64,000 nt of DNA from Bacillus mojavensis RO-H-1 = KCTC 3706 (GCF_000245335.1 NZ_JH600279.1:186001-250000), one strand, 5' to 3'. Positions 45,901 to 55,473 are shown, numbered from the stretch's first letter. The notes: generated from the letters alone by a model not told the origin. Translations and numbers: made by a program.

Positions 45901-46140
45901 AAAAAAGCATCTCTACGATGGTAAAGACGCTGTAAACAACAAAAAAGCCTATTGTTTACACATCATCTGTCCTCGCAGACTTCGTGCTTATCAAACAGGC
46001 AGGTATCCTGGCTCTTGGCGCAAAGGCCAATTACAGTGGCGGGACCGCACCGGCTTTTACCGGTTTCCCTATTAAGCCGGCTATTTTCACGTACCGGCAC
46101 CTGTTTGACTTTCGTATCCTTTTTCGGAGTTATTATACTA
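45901..46140 (-). ncRNA. cobalamin riboswitch with terminator upstream of yvrC
   Basis: The minus strand contains the B12 box GAGCCAGGATACCTGCC at 45996-46014. The upstream part has the conserved GCCACTG and the paired arms (GCCGG/CCGGC) of the aptamer. Downstream, a 9-bp hairpin TGTAAACAA/TTGTTTACA at 45931-45960 and then a stem AGCGTCT/AGATGCT with a TTTTTT run (45901-45931) form the expression platform. Adenosylcobalamin should turn the operon off. In B. subtilis this riboswitch upstream of yvrC is known. Confidence 0.92.
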
Positions 46141-46272
46141 TATGGCTGACAGGCTTGTATATGCAGTATGAATGACTTTTCCGCCGCGCATGTATGGAAG
46201 CAAAATTCTCGTAAACACTAAATTTCATCTTGTATACTAAGTAGCATGATCAATAAAAAAGGAATGATTTTT

Positions 46273-47064
46273 ATGGACTTACAGCTAAAAGACAAGCTCG
46301 TCTTAATCACAGGCTCAACTTCCGGCATCGGGAAAGCCGCGGCGAAAAGCTTTTTGCAAGAAGGTGCAGCCGTTGTAGTCAATGGCCGAACACAAGAGAC
46401 AGTCGATCGCACGGTTGAGGAGCTTTCTTCCTATGGAACGGTGCATGGAGCAGCCGCCGACTTATCAAAACCGGATGAAGCAGCAGCTTTTCTGGAAAAA
46501 GTGAAGCAGATCGGAGATATAGATGTTCTTGTCAACAACCTCGGTTTCTTTGAAGTGAAGGATTTCGCCGAGGTAACGGATGAAGAATGGAATCAATATT
46601 TTGAAGTAAACGTGATGAGCGCTGTTCGGACAAGCCGTCACTTCCTTCCAAAGATGCTTGCCAAAAACAGCGGCCGCATTTTGAATATTGCAAGTGAAGC
46701 AGGCGTTAAACCGCTTCCGACTATGATTCCTTATTCAATGACCAAAACAGCGCTGATCAGCCTGTCCAGAGGAATGGCTGAAATGACGAAGGGCACAAAC
46801 GTTACGGTTAATTCAGTGCTTCCGGGACCTACTTGGACAGAAGGCGTTGCGTCCTATATGGAGGGCGCCGCAAAGGCAGCCGGCCAGGATACAGATACAT
46901 TTGTGCAAGACTATTTTAAAGTGAATGAGCCGACTTCACTCATTCAAAGATACGCAACAGCTGAAGAAGTCGCCAACACAATTGTATTCCTCGCATCTGA
47001 TGCCGCATCTGCCATTAATGGCACGGCACAGCGTGTGGAAGGCGGAATTATCCGTTCACTTTAA
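46273..47064 (+). CDS. yvrD: short-chain dehydrogenase YvrD
   Basis: A 263-residue SDR: TGSTSGIG cofactor motif, NNLG, and catalytic Ser (NIASEAG) and YSMTK. The start at 46273 follows AAGGAATG; the frame extends nine codons upstream. Substrate unknown. Transcribed divergently from the cobalamin operon and convergent with yvrE. Confidence 0.88.
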   Translation: MDLQLKDKLVLITGSTSGIGKAAAKSFLQEGAAVVVNGRTQETVDRTVEELSSYGTVHGAAADLSKPDEAAAFLEKVKQIGDIDVLVNNLGFFEVKDFAEVTDEEWNQYFEVNVMSAVRTSRHFLPKMLAKNSGRILNIASEAGVKPLPTMIPYSMTKTALISLSRGMAEMTKGTNVTVNSVLPGPTWTEGVASYMEGAAKAAGQDTDTFVQDYFKVNEPTSLIQRYATAEEVANTIVFLASDAASAINGTAQRVEGGIIRSL

Positions 47065-47066
47065 AT

Positions 47067-47101
47067 GCAAAAACGCATCCGTTTTCGGATGCGTTTTTTT
47101 T
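47067..47101. terminator. bidirectional terminator between yvrD and yvrE
   Basis: Perfect stem AAAACGCATCCG-TTTT-CGGATGCGTTTT with a T run, between the convergent genes. Confidence 0.93.
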
Positions 47102-47978
47102 ATAACTCCCCAGCGAATGGAACCGGCTGATATCCGCCCGTTTCAAGTCTGGCTGAAAACAATCCGCCCGCATGAGGCTGTTCATATCTTTCTGTTTCGG
47201 TCATTTGTTCAGTAGCTGTTGTGATGTAAAGGGTTTTCATGTCTTGGCCGCCGAACGCACAGCACGTGACATATTTGGCCGGAACACTTATTGAATCAAT
47301 TTCTTTTTTCTGAAAAGGATCAATGTGAACCACACGGCTTCCGCCAAACAGCGCTACCCACAGCATGCCGTTTTGATCAATTGTCATGCCATCCGGCAGC
47401 CCATCCGATTTTTCAAAACGATAGACAGTCTCGGGGTTTGAGACGTTTCCGCTTTCGGGATCGTATTGATAGCACACAATCTCCTGCGTCGGCGTGTCAA
47501 TGTAGTACATCAGGTTGCGTTCGCGATCCCAATCCAAACCGTTCGAGGTTGAGACTTGATCTTTCATTTTGACAAGGCTCCCATCTGCGTCCAAACGATA
47601 AAGCGAAGCTTGTTTTTGTTCGCCTTCCATGCTCGTCGTCCCTGCCCAAAGCCTTCCGTACGGATCACATTTGGCATCGTTAAACCGAAGGCTCTCATGC
47701 ATATCCTTCGGCTGTTTGATTTTTTCAAGACTGTCATCATGAAGATGATACAGGTAAAAACCGTCTTTCATCGTCATGATCAGCTCATCCTTTGAATACT
47801 TCGCAAGCGCCGTCACAAAGGATGTAAATTTGACCGAACGATTGATTTTTTCTTTAGGATCAAAAATATGGAGCTCACTTCCTAAAATATCAACCCAGTA
47901 TAGTCGGCCGTTTTCTTCATCCCATAACGGGCCTTCACCGATTACTGCCCTAGTGTCTGCTTCTAATACTGCATCCAT
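47100..47978 (-). CDS. yvrE: SMP-30/gluconolactonase-family protein YvrE
   Basis: A 292-residue six-bladed beta-propeller lactonase of the SMP-30 family. Motifs: IGEGPLWDEENGRLYWVDI with the metal-binding Glu, SLRFNDAKCDPYGRLWAGTTS, STSNGLDWDRERNLMYYIDTPT, DGLPDGMTIDQNGMLWVALFGG. The natural lactone is unknown; family members open gluconolactone and similar sugars. Start at 47978 with AAGAGGTG upstream. Confidence 0.9.
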   Translation of the reverse strand: MDAVLEADTRAVIGEGPLWDEENGRLYWVDILGSELHIFDPKEKINRSVKFTSFVTALAKYSKDELIMTMKDGFYLYHLHDDSLEKIKQPKDMHESLRFNDAKCDPYGRLWAGTTSMEGEQKQASLYRLDADGSLVKMKDQVSTSNGLDWDRERNLMYYIDTPTQEIVCYQYDPESGNVSNPETVYRFEKSDGLPDGMTIDQNGMLWVALFGGSRVVHIDPFQKKEIDSISVPAKYVTCCAFGGQDMKTLYITTATEQMTETERYEQPHAGGLFSARLETGGYQPVPFAGEL

Positions 47979-48047
47979 GTGTAACACCTCTTTAGCTTCA
48001 TTCTATATATTGTTATTCCCGGCAAAGAGATGTCCAAACCACATGCC

Positions 48048-49790
48048 TTATTCTTTTTTGAAAAGGATAGTAATGACGGAGCCAATATTGATCCTGCTGT
48101 TGACGTGAATCGTTCCGTTATGCAGGTGCACCAGCTCTTTGGCAATCGCCAGTCCAAGCCCCGTCCCGGCAGCCGGATCTTTTGTATTGGTTCCCCTGTA
48201 ATAGCGGTTAAATAAATGGGTGATCGTCTCCTCATCCATTCCTCTCCCATTGTCTTTGACCTTCAATGAAATATGATTTTTTGTCTGTTCAAGAATCACC
48301 TGAATTGCTGTTCCTTTATCGTTGTGCTTCACAGCATTTCCGAGCAGATTTTCCAGGATGCGTCTGAACCAGGCTTCATCCAGTGCAAATTCAATATGCT
48401 CTTCTCTTGATACAAATGAGATATCATACCCTTCAGAAAACGGATTTTTCTTGAAATCCTCAATGACATTTTTAAAGAACGGAATGAGGCTTGTGAGGTT
48501 TCTCTCCATCGGCAGAGCGTCATTTTTTAGACGGTACGTTAAATTTAAGTCCTCGATGAGCTTTGACATGTATTCCGATTTCTCTCTGACCACCTGCCCC
48601 ATTTCCTTCACTTCATCAGGAGACCAGTCGTATTGCTTCGATTCAAGCATCATGCTGTAGCCGTAAATGCTGCTGAGGGGTGTTTTTAAATCATGAGACA
48701 AACCGGCGATCCATTCTTCCCGTGTCGCCTGAATTTTTTCTCGGTTTCTCTTGTCCCGTCGCAGCGTTTCCGTCAGCTGATCCATAGATTCAAATATCTC
48801 ACCGAAGAAACGGTACGGCTGTTTGATTTTCCCCTTTTTGTTTTTGCTGACCGGGCGCCCTTTACGGTTTTTCGGCTCTTCAAGCTTTCCTTTCGATAGA
48901 TTGACGAGCCATTTGATTGTATGAAAAATCGGCAGGCCAAACCTGAACATATACCAGGCCGTCATCCAAAAAATATAGAGAAGCAGAACGCCCATAATCA
49001 GGAACATCGCTTTAAGGACAACATTAAGAAACGATTTGTTAAACTCCTGATCGGTTACATAGACAGGGTTCGGCACCGTAGCGACCATCCATCTGTCTTT
49101 ATTGAGGATCTTAACGGAAATTTCCCGTTTATAGTTCCAGGGTTTAGAGCTGTATTTGAGCAGTTCCAGCTGGTTCATCGTTTTTCTTTCACTTTTTGTA
49201 CTGTTGATGCTGTCGAGAATGTTCCCATCGCTGTCCAATAAGTAAATGGCGCCTTTTTCCCGCTTAATATAGTCAACTGTACCGGACTTATATTGTGACA
49301 AAGAGTCGAGGGACGGTTCACGGCTTTCAATGGAAGTCAGCAGCTGCTCGCTCTTTGACTTCCAGCCGAACAAGAGGAGATATGACTTGTCTTCAATATT
49401 GATTGCCCAATAATTCAGCTTATAGTTATCAAGCTTCTTGCTTTTATAAATAGACAAAAGCTCCTTCTTTGTGTAGGTGCCGGGCACGTCTTTCGGCACA
49501 CTGTAGGAATAATCCGTTTTTCCATTAGAATCAATGATTTGCATCCAGCCGTGCTGTTTATCAACAGATTTCTTCAGGAAATCGTCCACTTCCCATGACC
49601 CGTCTTCGTTTACATCGAGGTATGCCTCAAGCGTGTCAGTCGTTGCCTTTGTCAGCCCTGAATTGGATTCCGCATCGCTAAATCGTGAGTCTAAATAGAA
49701 AAAGGAAGCCACAAGCATGATCGAAAGAAGAAGGATAACAATCAGCATCTGCCCGAAAAAGTGAAACAGAAACTTCCATCTTAACCTCAT
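48048..49790 (-). CDS. yvrG: sensor histidine kinase YvrG
   Basis: A 580-residue membrane kinase. Membrane helices near residues 10-30 and 235-260 enclose a large extracellular domain of about 200 residues; then a basic linker, phospho-His in EEWIAGLSHDLKTPLSSIYGYS (near residue 365), and ATPase domain (NLLGNAVKHN, NGRGMD, GTGLGLAIAKELV). With YvrH it influences cell-surface and wall genes, and the nearby sigO locus. Four-base overlap with yvrH. Confidence 0.93.
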   Translation of the reverse strand: MRLRWKFLFHFFGQMLIVILLLSIMLVASFFYLDSRFSDAESNSGLTKATTDTLEAYLDVNEDGSWEVDDFLKKSVDKQHGWMQIIDSNGKTDYSYSVPKDVPGTYTKKELLSIYKSKKLDNYKLNYWAINIEDKSYLLLFGWKSKSEQLLTSIESREPSLDSLSQYKSGTVDYIKREKGAIYLLDSDGNILDSINSTKSERKTMNQLELLKYSSKPWNYKREISVKILNKDRWMVATVPNPVYVTDQEFNKSFLNVVLKAMFLIMGVLLLYIFWMTAWYMFRFGLPIFHTIKWLVNLSKGKLEEPKNRKGRPVSKNKKGKIKQPYRFFGEIFESMDQLTETLRRDKRNREKIQATREEWIAGLSHDLKTPLSSIYGYSMMLESKQYDWSPDEVKEMGQVVREKSEYMSKLIEDLNLTYRLKNDALPMERNLTSLIPFFKNVIEDFKKNPFSEGYDISFVSREEHIEFALDEAWFRRILENLLGNAVKHNDKGTAIQVILEQTKNHISLKVKDNGRGMDEETITHLFNRYYRGTNTKDPAAGTGLGLAIAKELVHLHNGTIHVNSRINIGSVITILFKKE

Positions 49791-50506
49791 GGGCGCTTTC
49801 CGTTTCCTTCTGGACTCGGAATAAAACGGTATCCGAGACCGCGAACGGTTACGATATATTCAGGATTGCTCGGGTCACGCTCAATTTTTTCCCGGAGTTT
49901 GCGGATATGAACCATGACGGTATTGTTATCTCCGTACGAAGGATAGCCCCATACTTTTTCATAAATTTGATCTTTAGAAAGCACCACATTGGGATGTTCG
50001 CAAAAATATTGAAGCAGCTGCAGAAGCTGAGCCGAACAGGCGACAGTTTCCCCGCCCACAATCAGCTCGGCATTTTGCGGAGAAAATGTAAAGTAATCAT
50101 ATGTATAGGTTTTGTTTGTTTCAGCTGGTTTCGACTGATACGTACGCTTTAAATGCGCTCTGATCCGCGCGGCTAATTCCAGCGGATTAAATGGTTTTGT
50201 AATATAATCATCAGCTCCGACCGCAAAACCAGATAATTTGTCAGCGTCCGATGATCTCGCCGTCAGGAAAAAAATCGGGGCGTCTGAATACTCCCTGATT
50301 AATGTGCAGGCCTCAAAACCGGTCATTCCGCCCATCATGACATCCAATACAATTAAATCAACCTTATTTGTCTTTACGATCGGAATGGCTTCCTCTGCAC
50401 TTGCCGCATCCATTATATGTCGATAACCTTCTTTTTCGAGAACGCGTTTGATCATATCCACAATCGCTTTCTCATCGTCTACGATTAAAATTGACGCATT
50501 TTCCAC
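49787..50506 (-). CDS. yvrH: response regulator YvrH
   Basis: A 239-residue OmpR-family response regulator: receiver with DDEK and the phospho-Asp in LIVLDVMMGG, Lys in ITKPF; winged-helix domain with GYPSYGDNNTVMVHIRKLREKIE and VRGLGYRF. The GTG at 50506 has AAAGGAA at good spacing and gives the family N-terminus; the upstream GTG at 50527 is in the same frame but worse placed. Paired with YvrG. Confidence 0.92.
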   Translation of the reverse strand: MENASILIVDDEKAIVDMIKRVLEKEGYRHIMDAASAEEAIPIVKTNKVDLIVLDVMMGGMTGFEACTLIREYSDAPIFFLTARSSDADKLSGFAVGADDYITKPFNPLELAARIRAHLKRTYQSKPAETNKTYTYDYFTFSPQNAELIVGGETVACSAQLLQLLQYFCEHPNVVLSKDQIYEKVWGYPSYGDNNTVMVHIRKLREKIERDPSNPEYIVTVRGLGYRFIPSPEGNGKRP

Positions 50507-50606
50507 TTTTATGTTCCTTTCTTTCACTGTTTTTTTTCATCTTATCATTATATCGTTTCTTTTTGGTACATTTTTGAATAGGAGGGCTCTGACGGGGGTG
50601 AACAGC

Positions 50607-50644
50607 AGAAAACGGGAACCTGCAAAAATGTTCCCGTTTTCTTA
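50607..50644. terminator. terminator after rsoA
   Basis: Stem AAAACGGGAAC/GTTCCCGTTTT with a 10-base loop, flanked by A and T runs, between yvrH and rsoA; it can serve the sigO-rsoA operon on the minus strand. Confidence 0.88.
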
Positions 50645-50657
50645 GAATGAGGTATCG

Positions 50658-50894
50658 TTATGAGTTCTCGTCTACCATGTATAAAATAAACTCCCAAAAT
50701 CCCGGAACATCCTGACACAGAAGCATATCAGCCTTTTCAAACATTTTGATTTTCAGCTCCTGCTCTAAATCTTCTCTTTCTTGATAGGACGTATTGCTGA
50801 GTTTTTTTCTGATCATCGGTGAAAAGCATGCAATCAGATGCTCAATGTCGTACATTTCATCATGATCCCTATTATGTTCAAACTGGCCGCTCAC
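50658..50894 (-). CDS. rsoA: sigma-O co-factor RsoA
   Basis: A 78-residue acidic protein (DIEHLIACFSPMIRKKLSNTSYQEREDLEQELKIKMFEKAD), which resembles region 2 of sigma factors. Together with SigO it forms a two-subunit sigma factor; RsoA is needed for promoter opening and binds core RNA polymerase. Directly follows sigO (3-base gap). Confidence 0.92.
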   Translation of the reverse strand: MSGQFEHNRDHDEMYDIEHLIACFSPMIRKKLSNTSYQEREDLEQELKIKMFEKADMLLCQDVPGFWEFILYMVDENS

Positions 50895-50897
50895 AGT

Positions 50898-51473
50898 TTA
50901 CTTTTCCCCCTTTTTTTGCGCCGCTAGCTGCTTTCTAATATTTTCTAATCCCTTTTTATGAATATTAGAGATATTTTGCCGGGACTCACCTAATGAATCA
51001 GCGATTTCCTGCATCGTGGCACCGTGAAGATAGACTTTTGTCAGCACGCTTTTTTGTTTGTCAGTCAGATTCTGAATCGCTTGATAAAGCTGATAATCCT
51101 GGACATGCTGGCTCAAATCATCCTGCAGGTCTAAAAACTCCTCAAACGCGTCACTTCCCGTTTCGGAAGGAAGTCGTTCTCCTGCTTCCGGATGATCAAC
51201 CGTCAGCGGATACCGTTTCTGATTTTTGCGAACCCGCTTATCAAAATCGATGGAAAAAATCCGAATCATTGAATTCATATACTTGACGATGCGAATCTCC
51301 TTATAAAATTGCTTGAATTGCTCGTCCAGCGATTTTGCATCCTTTTCATTCGGGTTTTCCATTACATTTTTGAACAAACGGTAATGCTGAGGATTGCTCA
51401 AAAAGTGCTTCACGATGGGATGCTTCATAATCTCCTTACATTTCGATCGCAACAGACCCTGATAGTCCATCAA
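50898..51473 (-). CDS. sigO: RNA polymerase sigma factor SigO (YvrI)
   Basis: A 191-residue protein with a sigma region-4 helix-turn-helix at the C-terminus (LTDKQKSVLTKVYLHGATMQEIADSLGESRQNISNIHKKGLENI). The N-terminal part lacks a normal region 2, which RsoA supplies. It drives expression of oxdC and its own operon, acid-inducible. The TTA-rich region 51474-51630 between sigO and yvrJ should hold divergent SigO promoters; I could not define a consensus by eye. Confidence 0.93.
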   Translation of the reverse strand: MMDYQGLLRSKCKEIMKHPIVKHFLSNPQHYRLFKNVMENPNEKDAKSLDEQFKQFYKEIRIVKYMNSMIRIFSIDFDKRVRKNQKRYPLTVDHPEAGERLPSETGSDAFEEFLDLQDDLSQHVQDYQLYQAIQNLTDKQKSVLTKVYLHGATMQEIADSLGESRQNISNIHKKGLENIRKQLAAQKKGEK

Positions 51474-51630
51474 ACCGCCTCCCTACTAAATTAAATGAAG
51501 GAAAGCAAAAAAAAGTAAACTACTACTTTCAGACTAGCGCTTGCTGAAGCAAACCTTCCAGTCATGGTTTACGATTTCTTGGATTCCCTTCACTTACTTA
51601 CATGACTGCACAAAAAGGAAGGAGGTGTTT

Positions 51631-51789
51631 TTCATGGATCAGGTTTTTATAGAGGAGGTCGTCAAGCAGATCAGCAATCTGGGGTTCCCGGCACTGATTG
51701 CGATGTACCTGCTGACCCGTTTCGAGAAAAAGTTCGATCAGCTTATTGAATTGATGACAGAGGTGAAAGATCAGAAAGCGAAACATTAA
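51631..51789 (+). CDS. yvrJ: small membrane protein YvrJ
   Basis: A protein of about 52 residues with GGAGGTG before the ATG at 51633 region (MDQVFIEEVVKQISNLG). A single hydrophobic stretch (FPALIAMYLLTRF) is followed by a charged helix (EKKFDQLIELMTEVKDQK). YvrJ-family proteins, also found in phages, resemble holin-like or single-span membrane proteins. It is the first gene of yvrJ-oxdC-yvrL and is SigO-dependent by context. Function unknown. Confidence 0.8.
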   Translation, partial: FMDQVFIEEVVKQISNLGFPALIAMYLLTRFEKKFDQLIELMTEVKDQKAKH

Positions 51790-51908
51790 TTTTGTATCGA
51801 AGTTGACTTTTCATCGTTTCTTTTCACTTAACAAGACAGAAGGGAAAACGAAAGGCCTTTCACATTCTCTTTCTGCGTCACATTTATTTTTAAGGAGGAG
51901 ACAGGAAA

Positions 51909-53066
51909 ATGAAAAAACAAAACGACATTCCACAGCCAATCAGAGGAGATAAGGGAGCGACAGTGAAAATACCGCGTAATATTGAAAGGGACCGGCAGAA
52001 TCCCGATATGCTCGTACCGCCGGAAACCGATCATGGCACCGTTGAAAATATGAAGTTTTCTTTCTCAGATACTCATAACCGTTTAGAAAAAGGCGGGTAC
52101 GCCCGTGAAGTTACCGTACGTGAGCTGCCGATTTCAGAAAACCTGGCTTCTGTTAATATGCGGCTGAAGCCAGGCGCCATTCGCGAGCTTCATTGGCATA
52201 AGGAAGCAGAGTGGGCATACATGATCTATGGGAAAGCACGCGTCACGATTGTGGATGAAAAGGGCCGCAGCTTTATTGATGATGTAGGCGAGGGAGATTT
52301 ATGGTACTTCCCGTCAGGCCTGCCGCACTCGATTCAAGCACTCGAAGAAGGGGCAGAGTTCCTGCTCGTGTTTGACGACGGGTCATTCTCTGAAAACAGC
52401 ACGTTTCAGCTGACAGACTGGCTTGCCCACACCCCTAAAGAAGTGATTGCCGCTAATTTTGGCGTGACAGAAGAAGAAATCGCCAATTTGCCAGGCAAAG
52501 AAAAATATATATTTGAAAAACCTGTACCCGGCTGTTTAAAAGATGACATTGTGGAAGGGCCGTACGGCGAAGTGCCTTATCCGTTTACGTACCGCCTTCT
52601 TGAACAGGAGCCGATTGCATCAGAAGGAGGAAAGGTGTACATTGCGGATTCGACAAACTTTACTGTGTCTAAAACCATTGCATCAGCGCTCGTAACTGTG
52701 GAACCTGGCGCAATGAGAGAGCTTCACTGGCATCCGAATACGCATGAATGGCAATATTACATCTCCGGTAAAGCGAGAATGACCGTTTTTGCTGCTGACG
52801 GCCATGCGAGAACCTTTAACTATCAAGCCGGTGATGTCGGTTATGTTCCATTTGCGATGGGCCACTACGTAGAAAACCTCGGCGATGAACCGCTCGTTTT
52901 TTTAGAAATCTTTAAAGATGACCATTATGCCGATGTGTCTTTAAACCAATGGCTCGCAATGCTTCCTGAAACCTTCGTCCAAGAACACCTTGACTTAGGC
53001 AAAGAATTTACGGATGTCCTTTCAAAGGAAAAGCATCCGGTTGTGAAAAAGAAAAGCAGTAAATAA
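51909..53066 (+). CDS. oxdC: oxalate decarboxylase OxdC
   Basis: A 385-residue bicupin. First Mn site: His95, His97, Glu101 ([13 protein letters not shown]) and His140. The lid motif SENST at 161-165, with Glu162, distinguishes decarboxylases from oxidases. Second Mn site is in [15 protein letters not shown] near residue 273. It converts oxalate to formate and CO2, consuming a proton, which fits acid stress induction via SigO. AAGGAGG precedes the ATG. No signal peptide, although the enzyme is found wall-associated. Confidence 0.97.
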   Translation: MKKQNDIPQPIRGDKGATVKIPRNIERDRQNPDMLVPPETDHGTVENMKFSFSDTHNRLEKGGYAREVTVRELPISENLASVNMRLKPGAIRELHWHKEAEWAYMIYGKARVTIVDEKGRSFIDDVGEGDLWYFPSGLPHSIQALEEGAEFLLVFDDGSFSENSTFQLTDWLAHTPKEVIAANFGVTEEEIANLPGKEKYIFEKPVPGCLKDDIVEGPYGEVPYPFTYRLLEQEPIASEGGKVYIADSTNFTVSKTIASALVTVEPGAMRELHWHPNTHEWQYYISGKARMTVFAADGHARTFNYQAGDVGYVPFAMGHYVENLGDEPLVFLEIFKDDHYADVSLNQWLAMLPETFVQEHLDLGKEFTDVLSKEKHPVVKKKSSK

Positions 53067-53129
53067 TAAACAACTGGCAGCTTGCAGAGAGCGCTCGTTC
53101 TCTGCAAGCGCTGATAAGGAGCTGAATCA

Positions 53130-53531
53130 GTGCTACATCAAAAAGATACAATAAAGCAGGCCGTACAGTACGTGCTGGCAGCGGCGGCTGTGTTATTTTG
53201 CTATTTCACTATCATTCTCAGTGTTTTTTCTTTGGCGAGAATGAGCTACCGATCAGCTGCTCATGTCCTGCTATTTGCTGTGTTATTTCTTGTGATCGGA
53301 CTATGCTTTGAGCCTTTTGAACGGCTGATGATACATAGTTTTACGTTTTTCAAGACTGGAAGACGAGCTTTTATCCTTATGGCCGGCACCGTCCAGCTGC
53401 TGTTTTTATGGATAACCGCTTATACGACAGATCAAATGATTCATGACATTTGGCTGTCAACCACAGAAGAGATGATTCTCGCAGCCGTTTTTCTTATTTT
53501 GGATAAATGCAATTCATCACTGCCCAGCTAA
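53130..53531 (+). CDS. yvrL: membrane anti-sigma factor YvrL (RsiO)
   Basis: A 133-residue integral membrane protein with four hydrophobic helices (AVQYVLAAAAVLFCYF, AAHVLLFAVLFLVIGL, AFILMAGTVQLLFLW, MILAAVFLILD). It is not a classic RsiW-type anti-sigma, but YvrL negatively controls SigO in B. subtilis. Start at GTG with AAGGAG upstream. Third gene of yvrJ-oxdC-yvrL. Confidence 0.88.
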   Translation: MLHQKDTIKQAVQYVLAAAAVLFCYFTIILSVFSLARMSYRSAAHVLLFAVLFLVIGLCFEPFERLMIHSFTFFKTGRRAFILMAGTVQLLFLWITAYTTDQMIHDIWLSTTEEMILAAVFLILDKCNSSLPS

Positions 53532-53568
53532 AAAAAGAACGACATCCGATTGGATGCGTTCTTTTTAT
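53528..53568. terminator. bidirectional terminator between yvrL and yvrN
   Basis: Stem AAAGAACG(A)CATCC-GATT-GGATGCGTTCTTT with A and T runs, overlapping the ends of convergent yvrL and yvrN. Confidence 0.9.
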
Positions 53569-54794
53569 TCATATCGAAGCGCGTCGACAGGCTGAAGCTT
53601 CGATGCCTTAATGGACGGCAGCAAGCCGAAAATAATGCCGACTGCCATTGAGAAAATGAGTGCTCCGATAACTGCCGGAACGGAGATGATGAAAGGCATC
53701 GGAAAGATAATCGTGATAAGTTTAGCGATGCCAAAGCCCGCAAGCACACCGAGAATTCCGCCAATACTTGTCAGCACGACGGCCTCTGTTAAAAATTGAA
53801 ATAAAATCACGCGCCGTTTTGCACCGAGCGCCTTCTTAATTCCGATTTCCCGCGTGCGCTCCGTCACTGAAACGAGCATAATGTTCATGACACCGATGCC
53901 TCCGACCAAAAGTGAAATGCTGGCAATTCCGCCAAGCAGCAGAGCAAATGACTGGTTAAAGGATTCCACTTCCTGAGCGACCTCCTGAAGATCCATCACG
54001 CTGTACTCCGCTTTTTCCAAATCAGCATCTGACAGTCCTTGATTTAGAAGATCCGCGGCCATTACACCGGCTTCTTGGATATGCTCAGAAGAGTCTGCCT
54101 GCACTGCAATCTGTGTCGGCGCGTCGAATCCTTCAATTAGCGGCCACACTTTTTTCGGCGCATATAAAACCGGATTCGCATAGTCGCCACCAAACATGCT
54201 TTCTTCCTGTTTCTTTTCTTGAAAAACACCGGCAACCCGGAACGGCACACCGTTCATTTCGATGTTTTTGTGCAGAGCGTCACCGTCAGGAAACAGCTCA
54301 TCTCTTGCAGCCTCATTGATCATAACCACTTGGTGTGTGCTGTTTAATTCTTTTTCCGTCAGTTTTCTCCCCTCGGTGATGCTAATCGGGAACATATCAA
54401 AATAATCAGCATCAACTCCGTACACTTGAGGATATGAAACGTTCGTTAAGTGAAAAACAGAGGCGCCTTCAGACAGGTAATATAAAGATAACCCTTTTAC
54501 AACAGGGTCTGATTTTATCGTCTCAATCGTTTCTTCAGATACAGGGGGTGCGGACGTATAAGAAACCTCCTGGTAACCGCCTTCCTCCTCCCCGCCTGTT
54601 GGCTGGTACACTACATTAATCGCGTTATTTCCCATGCCAATCATACTTTGCTTTAATTGCTCGCTTTGGCCTTTCAGCATAGAAACGATCGCAATGATCG
54701 CCGCTATACCGATAATGACACCAAGCATCGTAAGAATCGACCTCAGCTTATGTGAAAAAATAGATTGAAAGGAGATCCGAATATGTTCAAGCAT
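53565..54794 (-). CDS. yvrN: MacB-like ABC exporter permease YvrN
   Basis: A 409-residue MacB/FtsX-type permease: membrane helix at about 20-45 (LRSILTMLGVIIGIAAIIAIVSML), an extracellular MacB_PCD domain of about 230 residues, and three C-terminal helices with the FtsX motif VTERTREIGIKKALGAKRR. Works with ATPase YvrO and adaptor YvrP in an export or mechanotransmission complex. Overlaps yvrO by 8 bases. Confidence 0.92.
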   Translation of the reverse strand: MLEHIRISFQSIFSHKLRSILTMLGVIIGIAAIIAIVSMLKGQSEQLKQSMIGMGNNAINVVYQPTGGEEEGGYQEVSYTSAPPVSEETIETIKSDPVVKGLSLYYLSEGASVFHLTNVSYPQVYGVDADYFDMFPISITEGRKLTEKELNSTHQVVMINEAARDELFPDGDALHKNIEMNGVPFRVAGVFQEKKQEESMFGGDYANPVLYAPKKVWPLIEGFDAPTQIAVQADSSEHIQEAGVMAADLLNQGLSDADLEKAEYSVMDLQEVAQEVESFNQSFALLLGGIASISLLVGGIGVMNIMLVSVTERTREIGIKKALGAKRRVILFQFLTEAVVLTSIGGILGVLAGFGIAKLITIIFPMPFIISVPAVIGALIFSMAVGIIFGLLPSIKASKLQPVDALRYE

Positions 54795-55473
54795 GGCTAA
54801 TCCCTCTCTCGTCTAACACTAATTCTCCGTCTCTGATAAAAACGGTTCTGTCGGCTTTTCTGGCGACGTCCGGGTCATGGGTGATCATGATAATCGTTGT
54901 GCCTTCCTGATGCAATTGTGAAAACAGCGACAAAATTTGTTCACTTGATTTTGTATCAAGCGCCCCGGTCGGTTCATCTGCCAGAATAAACCGCGGCTGA
55001 TTGACAAGGGCTCTTGCAATCGCCACCCGCTGCTTTTGTCCGCCGGACAGCTTTGGCGGTTTGTAGGATATCCTATCTTTCAAACCAACCTTTTCAAGAG
55101 CTTCGTAGGCTCTTTGCCTTCTTTCTTTTTTCTTTACCTTATTGTAAATCATCGGCAGCTCGACATTTTGCAATGCGGTAAGGCGCGGCAGCAAATGAAA
55201 GGTTTGAAACACAAATCCGATTGATTCGTTGCGAATGTCAGCCAAAGCACCGTCTTTCCCTTTTAATACATCCATCTGGTCTAGCATATAGGTTCCGGAG
55301 GTCGGCCTATCCAAACAGCCTATAATATTCATTAACGTAGACTTTCCTGAACCGGACGGCCCCATAATGGCCAGAAATTCACCAGCCTTGACGGTGAGAT
55401 TAATCTGCTTTAAGATCGGCACCTCTTCTTTGCCCAGCTTGTACGATTTAGAAACATTATTCAGTGTCAGCAT
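54787..55473 (-). CDS. yvrO: MacB-like ABC exporter ATPase YvrO
   Basis: A 228-residue LolD/MacB-type ATPase: Walker A GPSGSGKST, signature LSGGQKQRVAIARALVNQP, Walker B FILADEPTGALD, H-loop ITHD. Drives YvrN. Overlaps yvrP by 17 bases. Confidence 0.93.
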   Translation of the reverse strand: MLTLNNVSKSYKLGKEEVPILKQINLTVKAGEFLAIMGPSGSGKSTLMNIIGCLDRPTSGTYMLDQMDVLKGKDGALADIRNESIGFVFQTFHLLPRLTALQNVELPMIYNKVKKKERRQRAYEALEKVGLKDRISYKPPKLSGGQKQRVAIARALVNQPRFILADEPTGALDTKSSEQILSLFSQLHQEGTTIIMITHDPDVARKADRTVFIRDGELVLDERGISHA

